A DNA stretch of 64,000 bases from Blasia pusilla (GCA_050084515.1 CM114273.1:43772001-43836000); one strand, 5' to 3'. Numbered from the stretch's first letter, positions 1-13,047 are shown. Notes: generated by a model from the sequence alone, not told the origin. Translations and numbers: made by a program.

Positions 1-570
1 GCTCCAGTGAGAGTTTGCATGAGGCATTCACTCGATTGCGCCGCTTGATTATTGTCACTTAGGGATGACAGAGTCCAAGGCTATCCAAGCATGGTACGCG
101 ATGCTAGACCAAAACCTGCAAAACCGGGTGAGGGATGAGGTACTTCTTATGCGCATCTCACGTGTGTTGAGAGATATTTTTTAGACTGTGGAGTGTATTG
201 AGCGCACAACATGGCTGAGGAGAACGTAGCAACTATGGGTTCCGTGCAAGAGCAGCCATGATTGCCTACACCACCAGTGCAACAACGTGGATTTCGAGAG
301 AGGACAGCGGCACCACGAGCTGAGGGAGGATATTGGGAGTCCATGTCATAGTGACCTACATCATCATATGCGGCCTAGTGGTAGCCGCCAGGGAAGTAGT
401 GGGCATGTGGAGGAGCCAATCACCAACCCGATAGCACTTGTCACGGTAGTCGACACGTGGCTCAGCATGGAGGAGGAGATGGGGCTATTCTAGGAATCTA
501 CCTGTGTGATCATTGTCAAAGGTGTGGTTATACACGCACCATGTGTTTTAGACTTCACATTGAGTTATGT
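1..570 (+). pseudogene. gag fragment with altered zinc knuckle (copy C)
   Basis: The first codons read ESLHEAFTRLRRLII, matching the copy A gag segment ESLREAFTRMRRLII. Stops follow soon after. At 505-546 a CCHC-type knuckle can be read as CDHCQRCGYTRTMC; copy A has CDHCHRYGHTRDRC at the same place. The zinc-binding histidine has become tyrosine here (CAT to TAT). Gag would form the virus-like particle and the knuckle would bind element RNA. This copy cannot make a working protein. Confidence 0.7.
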
Positions 571-1159
571 CGAGACCAAGGGCCTGAGAGGGCAACAAAG
601 TGAGTTGTCCGTCTGGGTGGGCTTGGAGGTCATGCGCCAAATGGTTACGTAGGGGGACAAGGAGTTGGATTTGCCCGCGGGGTTGGTGGAGTTGCCTATG
701 GAGGAGGTAGAGGTCTGCCACCTACACGTGTTGAGGAAGACGTCGGGCGTGAGGTAGGGATGGCTGCTCAAATAGAGTAGTTGCAGCAACATATTGCCGC
801 TATCGTATTGATTACCTGATGCTGGGTTAGTAGGATCGACGTCTTATGGAGGAGGTAGAGACATGGAGGATCTTGGTTGGATGTGTGCGGCTGCACAAAT
901 GGTGCAACCGTTGTTGTTTGGTGTGGAGCACCTATAAAGTTGGATCCGCATAGAGAGGAGGCCATGAAACATACGAGGTTTCCTTAATCTTTTACTTTGT
1001 CTGAGGTGATGAGGACCCCGTCGATAAGTCCTTATCAGAGTTCTCGGAGGGTTGGTGTTCTAGATGTGCAGGCACAGAGGGTGATGGGAGAGGCGAGTGC
1101 GACAACTCTTATTAAAGATGCTAAGGTAGAGCCCGTATCAAGTACGTTGTTGGGGGCGG

Positions 1160-1800
1160 ACACTACTATGTACCGCACCCAATTGTTTCTAGCTTCCGAT
1201 GTTACAACGTTGGGAGGTACGCCCGTTGAAGTTTTCTGGCTCGCCGCTACGCTGTGTGAGAGTGGAGTTGGTGTTCCTACGTCACGATTAGAGGTGATTG
1301 CAAAGGAGGTGGTGGACCTGCCCTCAGAGCCTATGCTCGAATCGTCCACCTCAGATTCATAACATGTTGGGGTTGCTAGGATAGCGGAGATGCCTGCTAG
1401 ACAAGCGATTGAGTGTGTCATGGTGTTGGCAGAGATGTAGTGTTGTTAGATATCCTAGTTAGTGAGTCCGGGAGGCAAATTATGCAGTCCGCAACAAGTC
1501 TTGTTAGATTCGGGAGCGCAACCCATTATATTGGGAGAGACGGCATTTACAAGATTGGACCAAGGACCAACAGAGCGTTGTCCATTCAGGATAAAGACAT
1601 CCTTGGATAGAGAGAGTACGACGTAGTTTATCACTCGACGTGAGGTTGTGGTGAGGATTTGACCCGGAAATCCATTAAATGAGTCAATGGTGTGAGCCAA
1701 GGCGATAATGGGTGATGTCAGGTTCTATGACGTCTTTGTAGAATGTGTAGTGTTATACCTGATGGGATTTTCCTTGGATTAGTGGGAGTTAGTCTCCTAC
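1160..1800 (+). pseudogene. Linker and aspartic protease region (copy C)
   Basis: The open stretch ending at 1362 shares 'EVFWLAATLCESG' and 'EVVDLPSEPML' with copy A. A shifted frame near 1500-1760 keeps the aspartic protease active-site neighbourhood (LLDSGAQ) and the downstream 'VVLYLMGFSLD' block. Stops and frameshifts break it. In an active element this enzyme would cut the Gag-Pol polyprotein. Confidence 0.65.
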
Positions 1801-2159
1801 AGACCATAATGGCCTTCAAGTGATAGGCGACTACGCTCACTATCTGTTCGATTCTTAAGTAGAGTGATCGATTGACAACCATGAGAGAAGGCAACATTAG
1901 CAGCATTCATCAACGCCATCACGTGGCCAAAGGATTTGATTGAGGGGCATATCTATGCAATGGACACACCCGCGCCAAACACTTCAAGGAAGAAGAGTTT
2001 TATGATAACTCCACCATTCCGTGAAGGAGAGGTGCCGTTGTGGAGCTCGAGTGAAGAGCTTTGACGCTTGGCCGATGAGCATGTACAGATGACGTGGAGT
2101 GAGATATTTGCACTAGAGCGTGACAGGTCAGAAGAGCCCGAGATAACCACGAGTGCTAC

Positions 2160-2860
2160 AATGACACGCTTGGACATCACACCCATTGTGTGGCGCATCC
2201 CAAACGAGGGTATTCGGATGTTGGATCTTTTTGGAGAAATCGACATTGGGTTAGCTGTTGTTTTGTAGGTAGGAGTGCACTTGAGACAGTATTTGTATGT
2301 TGAGCTTGATGAGGTTGCAATATCCCTTTCACTATAACATGTGAAACAATTACGCCTCCGTTTACCCAACTTGTTGTTTGCGTCCGTTGTACATGGCTAT
2401 CAAAGTTCCCTACCTAAGAATATTTCGTCATTGGGAACGTACTACTTGAATCGAATAGCAACCATTGATTTGGTCATTGCTGATCGGTCATGTCAAGGCC
2501 AATTGAGTGTTGGACGAAGTAGCGGGTTGGCTGACACTCGATTCAAGTTGTTCTAGGAGATGATGAGAATCTTGCGACACTTGTAGAAGCATCAGTCTCG
2601 TTCTCCAACATACATTTTAAAAAATGCATCAATTTTGGACGATTCGAGGTCACGAGTGGTGACAAATGCACATCCGATACGTGCATGGATCGACCAAGCA
2701 ATGTTGTTGGATACGCCGAGTGTAACATTACAAACATATCACCCCCATTTATGACGGATCAATTTGAAGCCCCATAAAATGCAATGGAAGACTTATGCGA
2801 GAATGGAACATCCCACTGATTCGATGGTGGATTCTATTCTCGATCCACATTATTGATCAT
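2160..2860 (+). pseudogene. Retroelement-borne C5-DNA methyltransferase relic (copy C)
   Basis: Reading across a few stops gives the motifs of a cytosine-5 DNA methyltransferase in the usual order. Motif I is RMLDLFGEIDIGLA (SAM binding). Motif II is QYLYVELDE. Motif IV is IDLVIADRSCQGQ, with the catalytic cysteine codon at 2491-2493. Motif V is around SGLADTRFKLF. Motif VI is represented by TYILKNAS (ENV in active enzymes). A motif VIII-like block follows. The proline normally before the catalytic cysteine is serine here (TCA for CCA), and ENV has become KNA. The order I to VIII resembles DNMT3 rather than the rearranged plant DRM. It is clearly inactive, and matters as an independent copy of the domain in copy A. 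Confidence 0.8.
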
Positions 2861-2949
2861 ATGCAGTAAGCTTACAACTTAATACTTGTGATCAAAGACC
2901 TCACTGCCACTTGAAACGGACATACAACTTGCTCTAGATACAGTACTAA

Positions 2950-3450
2950 TGACCAAACATGCAAAATGACATTCTACAATTTATGATATGTATCAAACGT
3001 GTGATATGAAATCAAATTCAGATATTGTTCAATGTTCTAAATCCACAAACGCATCCATTTTCAATCATGGATTTACGGTATACATGGAGTTTGGATTTTT
3101 CAAGAACTTTGTCTTTGTCAAAGTGCCATAATCGTTACATGTTGATGATGGTGGAACACTTTTCGGAGTGGAAAAATTGGTTGCATTACTTGAAAAAGTG
3201 AGTGAATAGAATATGCCTTCCTAGATAGAATGTTGAGTCATCATGTCGCACCAGCAGCGTGTTGACATATCAAGATACAAAATTTTGCGAGAAATTTCAT
3301 TCCTTGTGTAATCAGACGCTGATTATCCAACGCACCAATTCGCAAGATCATCCTAAGGCGGATGGACTAACGGAGAGAGTTATGCATACGATGAAGAGGG
3401 AAGAACCTTCCATACATTGGATCAATCTATCATCAATTGAGTGTTGAGGT
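2950..3450 (+). pseudogene. Integrase fragment (copy C)
   Basis: About 3065-3175 encodes, across stops, the element's signature YTWSLDF followed by a match to the copy A block RHHRYVLVMVEHFSKW (here RYMLMMVEHFSEW). This carries the first catalytic Asp of the DDE integrase. The open segment from 3259 encodes LTYQDTKF (second Asp region) and DHPKADGLTERV (catalytic Glu). The end is lost near 3450. Confidence 0.75.
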
Positions 3451-3460
3451 AACCACCAAG

Positions 3461-4033
3461 CTCTTCAGATGATTTTTGAAACGATGGATGACATACATAC
3501 CACAATACAACTTGCTGAAGTGTGAACTTTATGGCATACAAACATCATCACATTCATTCTTGGAAGAATATAGATTGTGGAGATTTGTGGCTAGTTTTGA
3601 CTATAATAATCATCTCAGGACACATCTTGTTATCACATACCGAGGGGCTCAATTTCCACCACCTAGTCATGAACAAGGAATACCACTATAACTTCCATAC
3701 CCTTGCAGATCTATGCACATGATGTACTAGTAAGAATTTTACATTATGACTCAAAGGAACATGGGAGAACACTACAACAAGCATGGTGATAGCAATCCTT
3801 ATAGCTTCAAGAATGACTACCTATTAGATGTCCATACCCATGTATAACCCTTTGATGTGTATCTATGCACAAGTCGGAAGGAATTAGAGGCGCGCTTGCA
3901 TCGTGGGGGCGGGCTCTGGAGCAATGTTCACCACCACCTGCATGAGGAAAGTCATTTTCCCAATTCTTGCAGAAGTCAGATGACATATAACCTTTTGGAA
4001 CAAATTTGAGAAGCGTAAATCTCTCAAGCTTAT
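3461..4033. other. Spacer between copy C and the NQR-like gene
   Basis: I see no gene in this stretch. It is AT-rich with scattered short open frames lacking family similarity. The last 100-200 bases before 4034 would contain the 3' UTR and poly(A) region of the - strand gene; no clear poly(A) signal could be assigned. Confidence 0.4.
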
Positions 4034-7000
4034 TCATAACCCTGCTGTGCAATTACCACTTTCCTGTGAAACTGATTCATATTTCACAACCACCTCCATG
4101 CATATCAAAGAATCTCCTGAATTTCACACCAGAAACCCCAGAAAGAATCTAGTAGTCTCTTGAGGAAAAATATAGGTTTCTCCAATGGAAAGGTTACCTT
4201 TCCTAAACTCTGGCCTGAATGCAGATACTCCACTGCATCTGGCACCGAATCCACTCCTATGAACAGCCTTGGATCTACTGTGACCTGTTCGAAAAGGAGA
4301 TGAAGATGAAAGTCAGTAACTGGTTTTTAGCCACCAATATAAGCCCAATTTCTCCACATACCTACATGTACACTGACAAACTAAATAGTACAACCAAGAC
4401 AACTGCAGTATCCATACCTTCAGATTCTTGCGGAGATAAAGATCAGTCAACCGATATATATGCTCACGCCATAATTGTGCATAATCATTGAGGAAAAATC
4501 CCACCTATACATATGACGTAAACTTAACATCAAGCCAGTCCAATTAACACACCTTCAAGCATTTCATTTGGACAAACTAAAACTCCAAGTCTCTGGGACA
4601 AGAACAATCAGACTCTCATGAGGTAACTACTTTCCCAACTATGATGCAACTGTTCAACATATAACCTCTTGCTTCAGGCAACCTCAACCATCGACAAGTT
4701 GCACATTGAGAAGTGAGCCATGGCATACCACCGATTGAGACTTTGATAGAATCTTCTCAGCAAGACCTGGATAGTTTCCTGGTTGCCAGCCTTTCTCTCC
4801 TTGATACTGCACAACCGTTCTAGATACATCTTAGCATGTGACCAGTGTACAGGTTCATTGCGTGGCCCCAAGAATCTGTATCCCATCATTTCATTTTCCT
4901 TTTTCCATTCCCAACTTTAAATCAAATGCGTTGAATATGTCTGTCACTGCTTCCACAAAACTACTGGACTCCTTTATTGTCTCCCAGATAAGGATGTTTA
5001 GAGTCTCTATGCCCTAGAATCCTCCAGTTTCCCAACTGCCAAGGGCTACGGTACGACATGGACTCATCAAGAGCAGAAAAATCAAATCATATGTCACGAA
5101 CCTGGGAGATCATGCCAATAACAATAATACGACCTCTTTGAGCAAGTGCATTTAAGCAGGTTGTGAACATCTCCCCACCAACCGATTCATAGATAAGATC
5201 TATCCCATTTGGAAACTCTTGCAGAAGGACCTGCAAGACCAAGAAATAGACATGAAAAGTACAAGTAAACACTATCAAACAATTGTGGCCAACTTTATTT
5301 ATCTTACAATACCTGAAAAACCCCTCAGATGGAAGCTGAGACTTTCCAGCGCCTCGAGGGTTAAAATTCCAAAGCCTTACAGGTTGAAAAAATCAACATA
5401 AGAACCCAGTAACAATTGAGAACAGTAAAATAAGAAATTCTTGTAAGCACTTCCACCCAACAAAACAAAGAATAATCGAGATGAGAGTTTCTTAACCTCA
5501 GGCATCCTGAATGAAAGTGACAAAAATCATGAAATAAAAACATGCTGCAACTTCTTACTTGAGAAGAAAGGAGCAATCACAACGGCCTTTCAGTTGAGCA
5601 CTCTGTGCTCGTTTCTTTTCAAGTAAAAAGTTGCATAGGTGGATTGTATTGTAGATAATCCAAGCACGTTTCACACAAGGTGGACAGATTCCCACTTCCT
5701 ACCACTCAAAGCCCATTTCATTTTGAGGTGGCGGAGGGAGTTATTTCACAGGGATGGAGCGGAGCACCTGGCTTGATTATGACTGCATTACTCAGCAAGA
5801 ACCTATGCATAGCTGAGTTGTGAGAAAGCTCTTTAATCCTAAGTTTTAAAATTCTGCTTCAAGTACTAGGCTTTACACAGCATGAACCAAGGAGTACTTT
5901 TCTATCACAGGTTCATAAATACTGCTGTCAGGAACAAATATTAAAATCATGCATACAAGAGTTGACACCAGCAGAAAAAACCGAGCAGGAATTACACTCA
6001 TCTCAACACCCTCACTAAGAACTTACTGCTTTGATGTTTTCTTTCTTGTAGTCAATAACCCGGTCAACACCCAAACTCCGAAGAAGTTTTGCCTTGTCTT
6101 CCCCTCCACAAGTCGCTACCACTTTGTTCCCAGCTAATTTAGCAAGCTGCAGATACAAGCCCAACAAATGGAGGTTTCTGGGATGCAAACGTAATAAGAA
6201 AAATCTACAGTCGTACAAAAGCAAGATAGATGTTGGCCTTTCCCACGAGTCTACAATATTTTAGGAGCTTGTTCTTGGATAGTGACATGTATCCCTTATC
6301 CCAAAAAATTATATATATACAAGTATGCCCTGAATAAGCGTCTTAAATGCCTGCATTACTATCCCCTGTATGGTCATGTGACTGGAGAAATTAAATACCT
6401 GATGATCATTCCCTAGGTCCTAGGTTAACATAGCCTGACTATTTCATTGCCAAGGACAGACAGAACCTAACAAATGGACCTTGGAAATATTTGTGCACAT
6501 GAGAGCACCTACCTGCACAGCAAATTGCCCAGTCCCTCCAGCAGCAGCAGTTACAAGAACGGTCTCTCCAGATCTCATTCTTCCCGCCTGTTGCAACAAA
6601 ACTCTTAAAATTTTGCAAATTGGTGAATTGATGCTCTGTATCCATGTCTCAAAGCCAATTCCAAGGCCCCCACTTGCCCCAACAAGGGTATGAATCAAAC
6701 TTATTCTGAGCATCCCAGAACACTTGGACGCCACCCAAAACCCTTCTACCATCATTACCTCTAGCTTTTTCTGCTGCTGATGGTTCGTACAGTGCCAATC
6801 ACAAACTCCGATTCACATATTTAGAAACTATTTTGTAGTGAATCTCCCTCCTTGGATGATCTACTTGTCAATACCGCTTACCAGGATACCTCCAAGTACA
6901 ATCTGCAAAAAGAAAGTCAGACTTCGTGTATGTGTGCCTTAGTGCTACAAGGAAGAGGTAGTCACCTGCTCAAGGGCTAAAGAGGCCGTAAGCCCCGAGG

Positions 7001-10000
7001 TAAGAATAGCGACCATTTCAGGAGCAGCTATGGGAATCTGAAACACGTTTTTAAAGGGAACCTGCATCCACCCAGTTCATGACTGCTATTTTCAGAAATC
7101 TGTTAATTGCATAAATTTTTTTGGAAGTGAAACCCTGGGTTACAGAGTTACACAGTTATCCTACACAGTTACAACAAATCTGCACTCGGTAACAAATCAT
7201 GACCAGTGTAAACCATACAAGATTCAGTAATTTTCTCATGAGCACTTGAGATAAAACTCCAACAGTTAAGTTCTTGTGTTAAGTAATGTGACTTTCACCA
7301 GCTACACCATTAACAGCATAAATAAGTTTGTAACGGCCCCAAAGACAGAACAATGATGAAGACCCTAGGAAATCGATGGCAGCCATCCAGAACGTCTAAT
7401 GGATATCCCTAGTAAGAGTTCAAAGAATTAGAGTATCTTCTTTCAGCTGGCTGCCTTAAGCTCATGCAAAAATATTAGGACATCACAGACCTGTGAGAAC
7501 TCTGCAAACCCTCCATACGTCAAAGCTGCAACTGGTGACCCCAAGGTTAGGTCATCAACCTTGACTCCTTCACCTATACCAGCAACAAGACCAACAGCCT
7601 GTACAGCAAGTTATCCCTTACCACAATGAGCATTGATGGCTACAAGAATCACCATGTCTGCCTAGGTTTACTACAAACAACTGGACAAGGTCTTGGAGCC
7701 CCTATATCTTCACAGTTTGATCTCCAGTAGACATTTACTAACCAGCAATCCTACTGAGTGCCAAAGCTTACCTCAAATCCAGCATCAAATGGCAGGACCA
7801 GCTTGCCAGCAATGAAATACCGGCCTGCGCTAAAATTTACCTGACAACACATATTCAGAGAACCAGACCATTATGCTTGTGCATACTTTACACCCCATTC
7901 TCAATAGTACGTTTACATGCTTCGTAGATAACCTGTTGCTAACCTTCAATCTCAAAAGTGTTGTGATTCAAATTTACCAACCAGAGACTCACAAGTTGGA
8001 GCAATGCAGAGGCAGGCCATCAGAGGGAATCCAAAGGTATGCTGGCCATCTAGGATTTTTGGTGGAGATGAAATAAGACTTACATCACTGGCATTAACAC
8101 CAGCATACAAATTCTTGACAAGCACATGGCCAGGCTTCACGGGTAGTTTCAACGGCATTGTCACTATCTTTGAAGCTGAGCTGAAGTTGCTGCTTAATCT
8201 GTGAATCTGACTTCAATTCAAAAGAAAAATTCACAATCCAGTGGTTAGCCTTGCTTGTTTCAGCTCAAGATACTCAGGATAGCTAACAGGTATACATCAA
8301 CTTAGAAGAAACTTAATTGTAAATAGTGTCTAGCAACAAAGGAAAGTCCCATGTATAAATTTTCTGTTTGCACATAGCAGGATCCTGACATTTCCTTTTG
8401 ACAAACTGCACACCTTGATACCAATATGGTGGTGTCAGGAACTTACTCCATATGGATACACAGATGTTAGACAGTTAGAAAAAACACAAAAAGGAATACT
8501 TAACTCCTGCACATAATTGCACTCACACTTTCTTGAACTCTGCAGGAATTGTGGGGGGAATAGCTTTGACACTTGATTGTAAGCCCAGCTTCTTTTCCCT
8601 GGGGATCATGTACAGCAGTTTCTCCTCAGCTGATGGCCAATAAATAGCACCCTTTCGATTGGTCAACCAAAGACAATATCCTGCCTTTGTTTCGTCTTGA
8701 ATGAGCTCTAAAACACCTGAGAACGAAATCCAGAAAGTGAAAAAATGGTTTTATCAGAGTCTCACACCTGCAAAATACAGTCAAAGTGTGTAGTCTAAAG
8801 ATTTGGCAACCACTGCAGAATCTCACGGTTCTCTAAAATCATGTGTAATTGAAGTCTCTGTCAATTTGTACATGGTTAATACACTAATCACTATTGCCCT
8901 TGCCTCAACCACTGCTTGACTTTGTAAGGGACAACTTGCTGACCTACAAAGCTTTTGAACCCTGGCCTTTAAGAGGATGGTGCACAGCCCAACCAAACAC
9001 TTTGTCAGTCCCCATTGAGCGTAGATCTTCAACTACAAAAACCCTACAAAACTTTGCAGCATAATTCAGATCTCACTAACTTCAGAACTCAAATCATACA
9101 AAGAGCCCAGACGGATGGATGGATAGATTTCAGGTCCTGCGAAACCAGAAGGGATCTTGGTGAAGGAAGAGGCCATACAGATAATCATACAGTTTAAGTA
9201 TACAACCAAGAACTTGGATTTTTCTTTTATTGGCTCACAGATGATAGGGTCAAGAGATGCGTTCGTATGGGCAAAAACACTTGTAATGTTCAACTTTTAA
9301 AGAATACAGTTCACATTGCATGCTTATCCAGCTCTCCCCCCACTAATGTTAGGTTTAGCCAAACTATGACTAGTTTTGCAATTATGCTCTGAAGTTGACC
9401 ACAGTCAAAGTTCACTCAGTTTATGTAAGTTCCTTGTTACTACTAAATACTTCAAGTTGGAATTACTTAATTAGTCCTGCTCCTGATGTGTTGCTCTTTC
9501 CTCCTCATGAGTTGAGGTGTCATCCCTTACACTTCATTCTTCAGTCACGCACTTGTCTCTTCTGCTGCAGCCCCCAGTATAAACCATGTGAACTATTCCC
9601 CAGATAAGAATTTATACCTGCCTAGCGGGATATTTGTCAATAAATTAGGTGTTGAAAATCCAAAAGATATCCTCTCTTAATACTGTAAATCCAATGGAAG
9701 ATACTTTTGGGATCTGCTTTCTTTCTGTGCGTTAACAGTTTCCATAGTTAAATCTCAGAGAAGTAAAAGTCTGATTTCAACACAAGTCCTATGAAAACAT
9801 TATATTATGAAAGGACTGCTAGTCAGATGGCCAGTTAGAATATAGTATACCCATTGAAACTCTCCATATGCAGAGCCTACACAGGATGCCAAGATTACCT
9901 TCCAAAATTTTATCCATGGGAATGAAACCACCCATTCTTGCGAGATATTGAACCTCCATCGATTTGGTCAGCTCTGAGTCCACAAACTAACACAAATCCA

Positions 10001-12351
10001 CCAAACAAAACTAATTTCAGCCACAGACAAACCTCGTGGATGTTCATTAAAAAAAACGCAGTGATAAGACAGAAACTAACAACTGAGCTATTCAAAGCAA
10101 AGATAAGCCAAAAATTTTGATGGTGTTTGACCGAATTTGGTCAGTAAGCAGACTTTGAGACACAGTTTAGAACAATAACAGAATGCTAAGCCAAACTGCA
10201 GAGAAGGAGAAGCAATCTTCCAGACACAAAGTAATTGACTTACCTCCGGAGCTAAAACATTTACCCGAATGCCCTCACGCTTCAGAAATCCCAATGATCT
10301 AGAAAACATAACCACTCCAGCTGCACAGAAGTGAAACCCGGTTGTGATATTAGATCCAAGCAACCAAGTCATCAAGAGGGTTGTGTAACTTCACAATGAG
10401 AGAGTAACCTTGGCTTGCAATCCAAAAGGCCTCGATACTTTAACCTGGAAAGCATTGCTGCTACACAAGGCAGAATACCCAGCATATCTATTACAAAGGT
10501 GTTACGAACCCAAAACCTGCCTAGAACTGGTCACTGTAACGATAGAACCTCCAGAAGCCAAGCAGAGAAGGCATTCATCGCCAGTACCTAAATGACTACT
10601 CTCAAATTCTCAATGCCAAAGTACATAATTTCGGTCAACCTTTTGTTCCACTGTAGATGGGCATTGCAAAGGCTGGGTAGAGTCCTGATGCAGATCCTAT
10701 GTTCACAATGACTCCTGGTTGGTGCGTCTTTCTCATTATCTGGATCTGTAGATTTCTAAGTTCAAAAACATTACAAGCTCAACCGTGACGGCTTCAGCAA
10801 AAGACGAAGCTAGACCCACTCAGATCCACAACTGGAAGATGTTACTACATTAAGACCTTTCAAAAAGCTAAAAGGGTTTTGAAGTCAAAAGCAATACGGA
10901 CGAGAAAGAAAACCATACACTAAGAGGTCTTGGAGAGGTAAAAGTTCCACCAGTCAATCGGTTATCAAGGATACTTTTTAACTCCACCTTAAATGTAAAC
11001 TAACGAAGATTACAACAGCGACACTAAGTGAAAATCGAGAGGCGAAATTGTGACGTAGATTCTGATTTCGCATTTTCCAAAAGCTTTAATTTGAATTTGA
11101 GTGCAACAGGAAGTCCAGTATGAAAAGGATATGATTTGAACTCACAGCAAGGCGTGTGCCATCGATAACAGCAGTCAGGTTAATGTTCACGACTCTGCGC
11201 CAGTTCCCGTCACCATTACTGGACAGATCAGCATCAAACTTGTCCGTCTCTCCAATTCCAGCATTATTCACACATATGTCCAACTTTCCATATGTTCGCT
11301 CGTGTTCAGCGAATGCATGAAACAACTGTTCTGTAGTCAAGCAAGAAGATAATTGTTCGCGGTATATTAAGATGGTAGCAAGCCTTAATCCATCAGTACA
11401 CCCGCTAAAAAAAGGCTTTCTAACGTATGCAGAATAAATTTGAAGTTCTGATTTGTGACAAATGCTTCCTAGAGATTGACTCGATCCTGTCAAACATCTT
11501 CTATACTAGTGTCATGAATTGAAAAAATCGCTCATTTTCTTCGACCAGCTACATTGTGGTTGCCCCAACGATGGGTTCTACAGTCTCCGAACTTAATACC
11601 AGTGTAACACGCTGTGTGATTCTGGTGCTGCGTCGTCTCAAAACCTCGGATAATTCTTCAACACTATGGGCGGAAAACCACTCGAGGCCATAAAACTATC
11701 TCCGTAGTGTGGTGTAAAGATTTTCCTCAACATTCCATTTTAATTACCTGGATTGGCGACGTCGCATTTTACGAATAACGCAGAAGGTCCTGCGGGCCTT
11801 TCTGCTAGATTTGCATGCTCCCTTTCAATCAAGCGCACTGTCTCCAGCCCACTGGATTCAGAAATATCAACCACAGACACCGTTGCACCTTTCTTAGCGA
11901 GCATCAAGGATACAGCTCGTCCTGCACAGGTCCGGGAATTTCAGCACCAACGATTCTTTCATTAGACAAAGTTAAAAAATAATTACAATTAACAGCAGCA
12001 TGCCACTACTTCCCGAGCTGTTATGCAATTTCTCGCTGGCTTAAGCCAACCACACACACTACGATGACACATCCACACCCATGGGTTAATTACTAGCAGC
12101 ACGTCCAAACGTACTGTGCACTTTTTCACGGGCCTACTCCAGTGAGAGAGAATCCGCAGTACTATGATCCATACACATCCAGGAGCTAAAGTTTATCAAA
12201 CAAAATCCTTCACTCACTTTACATAATTGATGCGAAGCCTGCAAGCTAGAAATTCAAAAGTACTAACTACACCACATCTTCAAGAAATTCACTGACCGAT
12301 GCCATAACCGGCCCCGGTCACCAAGGCTGCTGTTCCCACTCCTAATGCCAT
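4034..12351 (-). CDS. NQR: SDR / quinone oxidoreductase fusion protein (NQR-like), 18 exons
   Basis: Coding exons in - strand order: 12351-12297, 11921-11748, 11330-11146, 10745-10640, 10320-10244, 9986-9899, 8716-8527, 8198-8084, 7840-7772, 7598-7491, 7061-6966, 6587-6513, 6146-6027, 5230-5102, 4806-4729, 4504-4418, 4284-4198, 4063-4034. They sum to 622 codons plus stop, close to the roughly 630 residues I recall for Arabidopsis NQR (At1g49670). Residues 1-290 form a classical [11 protein letters not shown] at 12-19 (NAD(P) binding), NNAG near 98-101, catalytic Ser 156/158, and YSGTK with Tyr169 and Lys173. Residues 292-622 form a zinc-free MDR of the zeta-crystallin/PTGR3 type, with [12 protein letters not shown] near 435-446 binding NADPH. 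The fusion probably reduces quinones or reactive carbonyls. An in-frame ATG at 12609 would add 86 residues that could be an organelle presequence. The last exon is uncertain: the splice I use ends in ESGNCTAGL, whereas relatives continue with a VVV-type strand. Confidence 0.9.
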
Positions 12352-12681
12352 GCGTTCCACGCTTCCAATTCGATTGGTCCGACTGCTTTGTTGTGGCTTA
12401 CGCGACGGAATGAAGAGCTGAGCAGGAGAAGATGGCGACGTCCACGTACCGACCGGTGAAATTGACGACCTAATTGATGAAGCGAAATTGCTGCAATTTC
12501 GCGTACCACTTCTGCCCTCAAATTCTCTACCAACAACAACACACACCGTCGCCACAATCCGACTAACATGGCAAGTCTTCCTTGCAACATTCAAAGCCCA
12601 GAAGTTCATGACTTTAGCCTATGGATGCACCTTTCGGTCCAGATTCCCATTGCAATTTCCACCAGCTCTCTCTCGCGAATC

Positions 12682-12752
12682 TCATAGACACCAATAGCTC
12701 CTTGACACGTGTCAGGTTTCATAGACACCAATAGCTCCTTTACACGTGTCAG
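12682..12752 (-). promoter_or_regulatory. Duplicated CCAAT + G-box unit upstream of the NQR-like gene
   Basis: Two nearly identical 34-bp units (12682-12715 and 12719-12752) each hold CCAAT (12691-12695; 12728-12732) and a palindromic G-box core CACGTG inside ACACGTGTC (12706-12711; 12743-12748). They lie 73-143 bp upstream of the ATG at 12609 and about 330-400 bp upstream of the ATG at 12351. ACACGTGTC is a classic bZIP/bHLH site and resembles abscisic-acid response elements. The duplication suggests stress or hormone input into this oxidoreductase gene. That function is inferred. Confidence 0.6.
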
Positions 12753-12930
12753 TTCGAAAGAGGGAATTGAATTAAGAAGGAATAAAAAATAAAATTAGGT
12801 CTCACCCATGTAACATAGGCGTCGGTGATATTATTTATCATTATTGAATAATTAGAAATAAAAGTGTTTGAAGATTTCTGACGTGTATAGATGATGTACA
12901 TAGATTCAATTTTTTTTTCTTATGATCTTA

Positions 12931-13047
12931 ATATATGAAAGATTTTCTTAATAATATAATACTCCTGGTAATATATGAAAGATTTTCTTAATAATATAAT
13001 ACTCCTGGTAATATATGAAAGATTTTCTTAATAATATAATACTCCTG
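12931..13047. repeat. Three-copy tandem repeat, 40-bp unit
   Basis: A 40-bp AT-rich unit beginning ATATATGAAAGATTTTC occurs three times without mismatches that I can see: 12931-12970, 12971-13010 and 13011-13047, the last slightly short. The copies must be recent. No coding content. Confidence 0.95.

Larger units (their letters stand above)
1..3450 (+). mobile_element. Ty3/gypsy element copy C, heavily decayed
   Basis: This is a + strand relic of the same family as copy A. The order of recognisable parts is gag (1-480), a zinc knuckle near 505-546, protease region (about 1180-1800), DNA methyltransferase (about 2190-2860), integrase zinc-binding region (about 2950-3040) and integrase core (about 3060-3450). 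Reverse transcriptase and RNase H are missing, so methyltransferase and integrase are almost adjacent. Many stops and frameshifts interrupt every reading frame. The window begins inside gag, so the 5' LTR is outside. No 3' LTR was recognised after 3450. Base composition is AT-richer than copy A, which fits a long-methylated, C-to-T mutated relic. Confidence 0.85.
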
